Shown in pieces: positions 12,055 to 20,763 of a stretch of DNA of 64,000 nucleotides (its first letter is position 1; each line of letters opens with the position of its first letter). The notes beneath the pieces were generated by a model. It ran no database searches, was not told the DNA's origin, and worked only from the letters and a program-made list of their open reading frames with translations. A program made the translations under genes and the position numbers. The stretch is from Pinus tabuliformis (Eukaryota; Streptophyta; Pinopsida; Pinales; Pinaceae). The stretch covers positions 914,902,979 to 914,966,978 of the forward strand of contig CM062815.1 of assembly GCA_031772625.1 (NCBI GenBank). Reading direction: 5' to 3'.

Positions 12055-12271
12055 TTCGGAAAGATGGGGCTGGAACCCAGGGGGCATGCATCCTGGTCTG
12101 CTTCGGGCAGAGGAAACCCTGGGTATAGGGTAGAATTTCCGTGAAATAATATGACTAATTCGTACCCCATCTGTATGTGGAAGAGGGGTTGTTCTGGGAT
12201 AGGATTCTTTTGTTGAAGTTATGTGTTTGATGATTGTCATTCACCTTTGTCTAAATAGGTAGGCAATACCA
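12055..12271 (+). other. Element B spacer after protease
   Basis: Non-coding by appearance. It holds a GGGGCTGGAACCCAGGGGGC phrase near 12065 and nothing else I recognise. Confidence 0.4.
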
Positions 12272-12556
12272 AAGAAAGAGATTCCTTTGCGGCAGCAAAT
12301 TGTAACCATCTTTGGGTAAAAAGGCAAGCCTCACCCATTAAAACAAATGTTTTGAAGGATAAGTAGGGGCAGCCTCCAAAGAAAGAGATTCCTTTGCTGC
12401 AACAAATTGTAACCATATTTGAGTAACCTAATGATAGACATCGCCGAAGAAAGAGTTTCATTTGCGGCAGCAAATAAAACCATTTTTTGGATAACCTGAA
12501 AGAGGCAAGCCTCACCCATCAAAACAGATGTTTTGAAGGATAAGTAGGGGCAGCCT
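12272..12556 (+). repeat. Short degenerate tandem repeats in element B
   Basis: The phrase GAAAGAG(A/T)TTC(C/A)TTTGC(G/T)GCA(G/A)CAAAT occurs three times (near 12273, 12380 and 12449). Its companion AGGCAAGCCTCACCCAT...ATGTTTTGAAGGATAAGTAGGGGCAGCC occurs twice (near 12322 and 12502). The unit is about 110-180 bp. Not seen in C or D. Confidence 0.85.
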
Positions 12557-12778
12557 TGAAATTGTACCTTATACCTTGGGGCATGCAAACCTTTTGGAGT
12601 GTAAGCGAAGAGCGATCATTTATCCGGTTTTTGGATTGATCGTTTCCTAACTTACATAAAGAAAGGATGTGGGGCAAAGGTCAAAATTTGCCAAATTAGG
12701 AGCATAGCTTCGTGAGATAAAGCTCCATAAAAAATAGCTATCTCACAAGAGACATTTCTTATCTTATGACTGGTATAT

Positions 12779-12922
12779 CGAGCAGTTTTAGCACATAGTT
12801 CATGCTCATTAAAAAATAAACGCAAGTTCGAGCAGTTTTAACGCAGAATTCATGCTCGTTAAAAAATAAACATAAGCATTGAGCAGTGTTTTGGCGCATT
12901 CAAGCTCATTAAAAAATGAACC
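12779..12922 (+). repeat. Three copies of a ~48-bp GAGCAGTTTT/CATGCTCGTTAAA unit (element B)
   Basis: Copies near 12779, 12829 and 12880 each read (C)GAGCAGT(T)TT, then a variable stretch, then TTCA(T/A)GCTC(G/A)TTAAAAAAT(A/G)AAC. The halves GAGCA and TGCTC, and GTTCAT and ATAAAC, could pair and leave the GCTCGTTAAA phrase in a loop. Element C has the same triplet at 43992-44137. Confidence 0.85.
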
Positions 12923-13152
12923 CATCTCGGTAAATAACCACTGTGATCATAAATTTATTAGCCATAAAAAGCCTTGGTCGTGTTTACACCCGCCACCTCC
13001 ATTTCATTTGGCCAATCGTTCACCCCCATATGATTGTTTACCCATTTTGAGGAACAACTGTGAAGAGTGACTTCACTTAGCCATCCTTGTAACACTGCCG
13101 TAATTGGAAAATTCCAACCTGTACCTGGAATCTGCTGCTATCCCTGTTTATC

Positions 13153-13580
13153 ACTCGTTCCTCAAAAGACGAGTCTTCTTTGAGCTCTTTTCATCTGACT
13201 CGTAAAATATGAAAAGTTTGCCGAGTTTTGGCCTTCCAGCTCGTTAAAAGGACCGGAAGAGCTATCCCTCCTCTAGATTTTAATCTTTTTGGACCTGAGG
13301 GATTATTGCACAAAAAGGTCAAGCGCTTGTTTTATTCGGCTCGTTAAAGTTATCGAAAACTCATCCCTTTTGTATTGTTTTATACTTTTTCGGATTTAAT
13401 GGATTAGATGACGAAAAAGGAATTTTGGAGTTAACTTTCTGTACCTTTTCAGACTCTCTAAAAATGAAAAGGACCGAGTTGTCTTTGTCGCTAGACTCGT
13501 TAAAATGATTAAATAGCGACAAACTTGTCTTTAGACGAGAACGAGTTTCCCTATCGCTAGGCTCGTTAAAACATAGCGAT
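13153..13580 (+). repeat. Stem-loop array with constant CTCGTTAAA-like loop (element B 3' region)
   Basis: Consecutive hairpins by eye: ACTCGT/ACGAGT (13153-13174), CTTTTCAT/ATGAAAAG (13187-13216), CTTCC/GGAAG (13233-13259), CTTTTTG/CAAAAAG (13285-13317), TTCG/CGAA (13335-13357), CTTTTTCG/CGAAAAAG (13385-13419), CCTTTTCA/TGAAAAGG (13444-13472), TTTGTCGCTA/TAGCGACAAA (13484-13523) and ATCGCTA/TAGCGAT (13553-13580). Many loops contain CTCGTTAAA or a near form (ACTCGTAAAA, ACTCTCTAAA). Equivalent arrays occur in C and D. Function unknown. Confidence 0.8.
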
Positions 13581-14720
13581 GGGCTTTCCCGAAGGGCAGG
13601 TTATAGAGCAAGCATATGTTATCCTCCTCAAGCTTGACAAAAATAAAGAGGTACTGGTCAGAAATGACTGGGGAAAAATTGGGAGAACCTCAAAGTTTTA
13701 ATGGTAGCAAGTCGCTCTTGAACATGACACTTTGTCCTTCATATCGCATCGGGTTGGGTTGTTTCATTCACCGGTCTCATCACCATGGTCTTTACCAAAC
13801 CATCCGTATTTGGGGTAATGCTACCAATCCATCACATCAGTGTCGTTATATGTTCAAGAGATGTGTTCAGAAAGAGTCAACCGTGTCCCATCCACTGCCA
13901 TACATTATCCTTCATCCACCCATGATCGCCACCCTGAATCATATCTCACAGATTGTTTTCACCTCCACTAAAATCATTAGCTCCATTCCATGTCACTGAT
14001 GTGGGATTCATTAAGGCCCTCCTTTGACGGATCGCTTCTTTTCGACTTTAGCTCATTATCTAAGAAGTTGATCTAGGAACACCCCCCCCCAGTACTTTGA
14101 AGCTTGCATGCCTCAATGGCAAGTTTCTCACTTCCGGCGACAGGTATACATCAATGACCTTCGACCAGAAGATTTTGCGTGGTGTTCGACGCCAAGTCCT
14201 TCATTCACACCACGTGAATTGTACTGCAGTACCTTTAGGGTCATTGTCATTATTGGTGATTCCTCTCGCGCTTGTTAACGGTTTACATTATTGACCGGTA
14301 ATCAAGCGATGTCTTTCCATGTTCGACTTCAGCGCAATTCTCACATGGATCGACTTGTACTTAGAGTGAAGATCGAACGAGATTGAAGACCCCGGATCTA
14401 GTTTCATCCATCTGGGATGCGATATATATTCAGGAAATATAAAGACATTTGATATGTACATTATTGCAGCAGATGATCATCCTACTCAAAGGATGATAAT
14501 TTCAGCAGAGAATTATCAGTCTATCATCAGACGGTCGTCTGTTATATGTACCAAAATGAATTTATAAAGCTGAGCATGGGAATGCCCGCCTCAGCTAGAT
14601 CATGAAGGAAGAATGAAAAATAATGTATTGTATTGTATTTTATTGCAGGGCACCTCTCAGCGATTGAATGAACTTCGGATCCTCCTGATAAAGCATTTCA
14701 CCCGATAAACGACCTCATAC
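13581..14720 (+). other. Conserved 3' region of element B, probably non-coding
   Basis: This closely matches C 44798-45935 and more loosely D 60300-61463. The open frame at 13616-13999 does not keep its frame against C or D, so I read the conservation as RNA- or DNA-level. It includes paired phrases of the TCAATGACCTTCGACC / CATTATTGACCGGTAATC type. Confidence 0.65.
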
Positions 14721-14733
14721 TTTAGGGGGCAAC
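14721..14733 (+). other. Polypurine tract of element B
   Basis: TTTAGGGGGCAAC lies directly before the 3' LTR. The same AC TTTAGGGGGCA phrase precedes the 3' LTRs of C and D. It primes plus-strand cDNA synthesis. Confidence 0.85.
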
Positions 14734-15796
14734 TGTTATAGACATTTTTGTGCCTAACAGCATGGAGCATGAAATGTCAATAATCTGAGGGATCCAAAGT
14801 CCCTAAACATGTTGTTCTTACCCTTAGAGGAACAAGGTCAGCAAACCACAGCACTGAAAATCAGTTCTCCACCTGAAAACACTCAAAAACAGGCTATTTC
14901 TGGATCATGTCAGCTGCTCCACTGAGCATCTGCGCTGAATGTCAACTGCTCCACTCTGTACCTGCGCTGAATGTCAAATCTAATGAAGGCTACCTGCGCT
15001 GGGCGAGATTGGCCAAGTGGCACAGTCATTCTGCAAGGTGTCAACTGCCCAGGAAGCTTCCAAACTGACACTTGGGTCAAGGAATTCGCCTTGTGATGAG
15101 TAAGAGGGTCTTGGTCTCCAAGTGGAAGCAAGAATCTCCAAGTGGACTCAAGAACTGAAGATTAACTAAAGTGGGAAAGGACACTAGTCAGCTTCATGCC
15201 AGTCTCAAGATGACTCATCCTTTCTCCAAAACCCTATATATAGATCTCTCTCATGAGGTCTAGGGAGGCTGGAATGTTGTGCAAGTAAGGAAGTGCTGTT
15301 GGTTTGAGTATAGAGCTATTGGGTGATTTGCTTGAAGGAGGTGAAGAGAAGATTTCTTTCTGTTGGGAGGTGTTGCTGGATTGGGCCTATTATGGTTGTA
15401 ACCCTCTCAGAACTTTACTTCTTCTATTAATAAAGTATTTGAGGTTCTTCTATATGCATGTGTCTTGATGATGAATTGATGCTTGTATATTTGATTTATG
15501 TTAATCCCTGAATCGATTATGGATGTATTCTTCTTGTAGTTTCCATTTCTTGTGCTTTTACAGGATCTTTGTGTAGCTGGGCCGGTGAAAGAGCAAGGAG
15601 CTAGGAGCAAGCAGCAAGGAGTGAGGATTGGATCGACTATTAGCACAAGATAACGGTTAGTAGATCATCCTTCTCTTCTCTCTCTCATCTCATAAAGAAG
15701 TAATCTTGAATAGATTTGCATTCAGTTGTTGCTGAGGTACTATCACCCTTAGAGTGGGATAGGGTCATTCCGTATTGGATACTTTTCCCAACAACA
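14734..15796 (+). repeat. 3' LTR of element B
   Basis: It has the same length as the 5' LTR (1063 bp) and about 14 differences by eye. TATA box at 15235-15243. Confidence 0.92.
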
Positions 15797-15801
15797 CCAT
15801 C
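15797..15801. repeat. Target site duplication CCATC of element B, right
   Basis: This is the partner of the copy at 7693-7697. Confidence 0.9.
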
Positions 15802-18618
15802 AAATGCAGTCAGGAGGGTAGGTGAAGGAATAGCTGAAGGCGGTCCAATGGCCTTCCAGCATGACATCGACATGACACATGTGGAAGCTCCTTCATCAAT
15901 AACGGTACAAAAAATGTTAATTTTCCGGTATGTAGACTTTATCTGAAAATCCATATGATGAGGGAGTCGGTTTTGACATTTAACATGTCAAAAGTGAGCA
16001 CTAAAGAGTTAGTTGAATCAACTGCCCCAATCGTTGAATGTAAAGCACTTCATTGAGCTGGACACGACTGGAGAACCTCTAAAGTGGACATGGTGCATGG
16101 ACTCTGAGTCAGATCCTCAACAATGGAGTAATTCTGGGCAGCCCTAGCGTTAGGATTAATAGTCGCGCGTTTAGCGGAACCTTTCGGTATCCGTGGTATA
16201 GTCTCGATAGGGGGTCGCTCAATATGAAGGTCGGTATTTCCGGGAGTAGTTTTGTCCTTGGAAGTTTCAGCTTCACCGTAATCACACGACCGAGTGGCCA
16301 CATGGACATTAGAACCCATCATGAAAACATTTGATGATTTCTCCCCTTCCAGGTTGCCCCCTGTGGAGGTACTAGGATTTGAACTCGCGCTAGTAAGCAT
16401 TTGTTGCCCTTGGGGAAAAGGGTTGGTTAAGACAACTTGAGAGCTAGAAGTCCCTTGCTACCCTAACAAGCGCTAAGCATCTTGAATCTTTGGGCAGAGA
16501 TGAGTTAAATGGTCTCCACTGCATAACTTGCACAGAAACTTGACTTTCTTTCTAGACTCATTTCTACCACTGCCAGCATTATTGCTAGATTTATTTGCGT
16601 CAGCCTTCCCATATTGACTCTTTTTCTTACCTCATCCTTTCTTTTTCCCATTGGAATTTTGATTTCCTTTGGGGTTGTTAGATTCGACGGCATAAACCGA
16701 AGAGGGTTGGGAAGACGAAGGGTTAGACGATGTGACCTAGTTGTTAGGAGCAGTTTGCAAAGACAACTGTTGCAATTGGCTCAACAGGTTCACTGCATTT
16801 GTGTCTACCGATCCAACAATACCATCCACATGGGACCTGGCTTCGACTTGGCTATGTCAACCTTAATCCCGAGAGCATCAGGCAAGATTTTTTGTAGAAT
16901 CCCAGACTGAGAATAAATCAGTTCTAATTGCTGAGCCCTAAAAATAGCTTGCTCCTCATAATAGACTCCGGACAGGGAGACATCTTTAGAGATTTCAGGT
17001 TGTAAAGATTTCAAAAACCATTCGAGACGATATTCCGGAAGAATTTTGGCTTTAATGAGCCTCTTTCTTCGTCTCCATTCCTGAATGTGATCAGAAATGT
17101 GAGTTGCCTATCCTGATGAAAATTGGCCAGAAGTTTAGTTCTGGTATCATAACAGACAGGCAACTGGAAATGATTTAAGAAAATATTAGCTAAGTCGGCG
17201 AAAGATGTAAAGCTACCCCCTGGCAACTCTATATACCACTTGGCCACATTACCAGTCAAGGTGCGTTGAAAAAGTCTCAACCTAATCGAGTCATCAATAA
17301 GGGAGTTTGATGAGCACCACAAATGGAATGTGGTTACATGGTCGCCCGAGTCTTCACCGCCCTTCCCCTCGAACTTTGGAATGTCTGAAGGGAGTTTGGT
17401 TGGAATCGGAGGCCAGGCCAGATTGTATTTGATTGGATCGTTTGTTAATTTTGTGAGATCTAGCAAGTTCAAAGTTTCCATAAAAGGAAGCCTAGGAGGA
17501 CCTTGGGGATTCCACCCAGACTGGGCGGAGTTCCCAAAGTTGTGAAAAGGCTAGCCTAGATTTTGGAAGGCACCAGGCTGCCTGAAGTAACCAGCCGAAC
17601 CAGCTGAACCAAAAGGCGAACCTTGTGATCTAGCAAAACTCGGAGTTTGACTAACTCCAGCCGAAAGACCCTTATAACCAGCGAAGCTCCCTCCTAAAAG
17701 ATTATAAGGAGTCGATAACCCTTGATAAGGATTCCAAGCAGAAGCTAAGGGAGGAATACTTCGAAACGAACTAACTGTGGAGTACGGCCTATTCCCTTGT
17801 TGGCCGAAAAATGGATTCTAAATCCCCATGCCACTAACTGCAGGGTTAGTCCAACCTTGAAAAGAATTGCTGCTTTGTCCTGTAGAAGAAAAAGGCATAG
17901 ATTCTATTGTTGGGTTGGAATGTGGTATATGACCACTTCCAAAAGGAAAACCCTAAACTGAAATCAATCCACCCATCATGGAAGTGGAGGCACTAAATTT
18001 AACTGATGGAATACCCTGTGAATGGGTGCCAAACGGGAAGAATCCAGAACTAAAAGCATTAGCTTGGGAATTTCCACTCGTAGAAGGAATGGAGGTAGAC
18101 CCAACTAAGGATGTGCTAGAAAAAGACCCAAATAAAGAAGCAGAGGGGATGGAAATAGTTCCTCCCCCTTGTACTAATGTTGGAGTCTGCATAGTTGTAG
18201 CACTTGTAGTAGAAGCCATGCTTCTAGTAGTAGTCATCAATGGTAAGTGCGTAATATGACCTGGACTTGATGATCTATGCGTCAGAGTCCCAATGTATTG
18301 TAATACTTCTAGATAGCTAGATGGTAGTGGAGAATTCGAAGCCGCTAACGACTCTGAGAATTCTTCTACCTCAATGTTATCTTCCAATTGAAAGAGAACT
18401 CGAGAAAGAACTGGAGTGTTTCTCTCTAATTCTGCGAAAGTACCAGGCCTATGCTGAACATTAATGCCCCTGAGAGGAGGATCAATCCCCGATGCGTCAA
18501 CTACCACGGGATGAAACCCATCGGCAATATTACCTCTGTGCCTTCTAGGAGAAGGCTCTAAACTTGGTGGTGAAAGACCACGAAGTCTTCGAGACTGTCT
18601 AGGTGATCGGTTAGCCAC
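15802..18618 (-). mobile_element. Element A gag and protease start
   Basis: On the minus strand, 18618 downwards begins with MANRSPRQSRRLRGL, like the gag starts of C and D. A Ser/Pro/Gly-rich stretch follows. The capsid-like block is at about 17481-17080 (LPSDIPKFEGKGGEDSGDHV, FHLWCSSN, RLRLFQRTLTGNVAKWYIELP). A single CCHC knuckle (CKLCSGDHLTHLC) lies near 16545-16495, ARAAQNYSIVEDL near 16170-16120, and the protease start with VIDEGASTCVMS near 15900. Element B begins within this protease. Several breaks; gag is the best preserved part of A. Confidence 0.85.
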
Positions 18619-19135
18619 TTTGAATTTTTTATTAAGATCTAATTAAAGACTCAAAAAAAATGAAAGCTAGGCCAACTAAGAGTATAGAGTACACACTAAA
18701 AAGTCCCTAAAAGATATCAGCCAGTCAAACAACTTTCAAGTATTTCTGTTCCGGGTAATGAGGACAGGACACCAAAATACAAGAAAGTGAAGTAAGGGGT
18801 CTTCCAAAGATAGTCTGGGATAATGACGGCTCAGTCCTACCAACGAAGGTAATAGAGGAAGTTACGCTGACCTCCTAACAACAACCTACACTGGTGCAAG
18901 CCCCCAAGCTTCGCAAGGGTGCCCTCTAGTAGTATCGTTGAGAGTGATACAACGTCGACCTCAGGTGCCACGGGATTCCCCTCCACAGCCACCTATGTAG
19001 ATCCCTAGGAGTAGCAACTAAGGTTACCAACTCGTATCAAAAGCCAGGTAGAACAATCTTGAGGTAAGATCCGACAAGTAGGAGAGCGGGTATCTCTCTT
19101 CGTTATCTTCAAAAACCCTCGTGCTTAACTCCTAG
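18619..19135 (-). mobile_element. Element A leader (5' untranslated part)
   Basis: Non-coding. On the minus strand it resembles the D leader at about 49745-49825 (GTAACCTTAGT, then TCTAGGATTCTAC versus CCTAGGGATCTAC, then GTGGAGGG and ACCTG(A/G)(A/G)G). The match ends before any primer site or LTR. The element is therefore truncated here, next to the NLR-like sequence. Confidence 0.7.
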
Positions 19136-19139
19136 ATGT

Positions 19140-20763
19140 GGAGATTTCCTAAGGATATTTGCATTCGATATGAAAACAATCTAAAGGTTGACAACTTGCA
19201 CCATCTATTTGAAAAAGATAACATCAATCAGATTGCTAGCTTTCTAGTCAAGACTCATAGCCAAAGATCCGACATCGAAAGGAATATGAAGATGAGTTAA
19301 GATTGTTATGCTCTGTGTCCTTTAAGCTACTCAACCTAGTGGACGTCATTAAAATCATTCAATTCATTTCATTTCGTCAACCAAAGCTGTGTAAAATTGT
19401 CGTTGGTGAGGAATGCTCTAGACTCTCCGCTGAAAACCTTTGCATGCTTCTCCCTCTCAATTTTGTTGTTAGCAGAGAATCGTGGTATTAAAGAAGTTCC
19501 TGAAGGCTTCATGTGCGAGTTGTCCTCATTGAAGGTCCTCGATCTCAGTTATAACACGCCGCCTTCTATCGGAAATCTGAAACTATTGTCAACCTGAAGG
19601 AGCTTCAATTCCTGATTGTTCGTAGCTCTTGTGATTTGCGGCGCCTTTTGGAGAGGATAAGTGAACTCAAACGTTTTGAGGGACCTGGACATAAGCGATT
19701 GCCCTAGTTTGGAGCATCTTCCACGTGAAATCTCAGAATTGGTTTCACTAGAAACATTGAAGATGGAGGACAACAACATTACATTGGATTTCGAGGCGGA
19801 GGCAAATGTAGAAAGAAAGAATGGTTGTTTAAAGGACCTACAAATTTTGAGGCGTCTCATGGTTTTCAGTGCACATATAAAATCTTTAGTTAAGGAGGGG
19901 ATTATGGGAAATTGGTCAAACATGAGAGATTTGTCTCTGTACTTGGGGGAAGCAGATTACCCTCTAGAGGATATGCAAGTGATGAAAGATCTAGAAAGTT
20001 TGACTCTTTCACTTTGTCATGTGCACCGGCTGCCAAATTGTGTTACTCAATTCTGAAAGCTCTCCTACCTTTGTCTATCTTACTGTAGGCAGTTGAAAGA
20101 GCTCCCCATAGAGTTGCCATGTTTGAGATGTCTATCCATAAAGAATTGCGATAAGTGGGAGGTGTTAGAGTTGGGGATGGGTTTTCCATAGCTAGAGTGG
20201 TTGACTCTTTGGTGGTTAATGTCGTTGGAGTGTGTGGGGACCGTGGGGGCAGTGGGAACAACAAGTGGAAGTGGAGCGTTGGGAGAGGGGTCATCACCGT
20301 TATCCCCATGCTCAAGGCATTATTATGGGGGAGTTGTCTTTAGTGTGACTTTTTGGAAGCTTTTACGGTGGGTTTTTCTGGTTAAATTTCTCTAAAATCC
20401 GGCAGGAATTTATTGAAATCACAAGCTTGATGGGTAATCTTGTGCAATCGAAGTGCCCTAGGGGTTTTCCATGGTGCTGAATCCATATATACAGTAAAAA
20501 AAACTAGTTTAAATAACACAAATCAAGATTTCACCTCAAATTTTTCCATCGGATTCTGGCACCAGAAAGTCCAAAAAATCACACTAAAGACAACTCCTTA
20601 TTATAGGTAACGGGATGTCCGAAATTGAAGAGATTGTGTAGGGATGGGATAAGTTGAATCATTTGGAGTCCATAGACGGTTCGAGAGAATGGTGGGATGC
20701 AATCTAATGGGAGGATCCCAACATGAAAACATTACTTGAAAATAAATGTGGGGAAGATGTGTA
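19140..20763 (+). pseudogene. Broken NLR disease-resistance gene, LRR and C-terminal part
   Basis: The plus strand reads plant NLR-type leucine-rich repeats: IKEVPEGFMCELSSLKVLDLSYN near 19485, LRDLDISDCPSLEHLPREISEL near 19680, then LETLKMEDNNI, MRDLSLYLGEADYPLEDMQV and LKELPIELPCLRCLSIKNCDKWEVLELGMGF up to about 20190. A last exon-like piece near 20605-20763 reads GSREWWDAI, WEDPNMKTLLENKCGEDV, a C-terminus common in conifer NLRs. Its predecessor ends near 20390, and TTATAG before 20607 is a plausible splice acceptor. No NB-ARC motif (P-loop, GLPL, MHD) is present, so only the LRR end remains. At least three frame changes or stops are visible (for example after SYN near 19555 and after QF at 20056). 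Host gene relic, not functional. Confidence 0.8.

Larger units (their letters stand above)
7698..15796 (+). mobile_element. Element B: non-autonomous Ty3/gypsy-type LTR retrotransposon, structurally complete ends
   Basis: Two 1063-bp LTRs (7698-8760 and 14734-15796) start TGTTATAGAC, end CAACA and differ at roughly 14 positions by eye (about 1.3%). A tRNA-Arg-type primer site follows the first LTR and a TTTAGGGGGC polypurine tract precedes the second. The target duplication CCATC is at 7693-7697 and 15797-15801, inside the protease of element A. The only coding matter is a zinc-knuckle plus protease region. No reverse transcriptase, RNase H or integrase is recognised, so it would need a helper such as D. 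Age is perhaps 0.5 My at a grass rate and a few My at slow conifer rates. The coding part has about one or two breaks. Confidence 0.93.
1918..19135 (-). mobile_element. Element A: old, broken Ty3/gypsy retrotransposon (Tat/Ogre-like), with two nested insertions
   Basis: Read on the minus strand from right to left, this holds a leader (about 19135-18619), gag (18618-16500), protease (about 15950-15802 and 7692-7310), reverse transcriptase (about 6900-6572 and 4407-4015), RNase H (about 3830-3250) and integrase (about 3000-1918). Its parts align by eye with element D: the basic SRR-type gag start, the capsid-like block, one CCHC zinc knuckle, the IDEGAS protease motif, and the integrase end reading PRNGLYLKKY. 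The leader also resembles D's leader. It is interrupted by a 2.2 kb insertion and by element B. No 5' LTR is seen; the leader stops abruptly against NLR-like sequence. It has many breaks (clearly more than ten), so it is a fossil older than B. It shares D's lineage but not its exact subfamily. Confidence 0.85.

Noticed and set aside
13153-13580. CRISPR-like array, because of regularly spaced repeats
   Set aside because: The recurring word is only about ten bases and sits in loops, spacing is irregular, and the DNA is plant retrotransposon sequence.
13616-13999. A 127-residue frame in the 3' region of B, with a 149-residue counterpart in C (44796-45245)
   Set aside because: The two frames are out of phase with each other and with D over the conserved part, so the similarity is at the nucleotide level.
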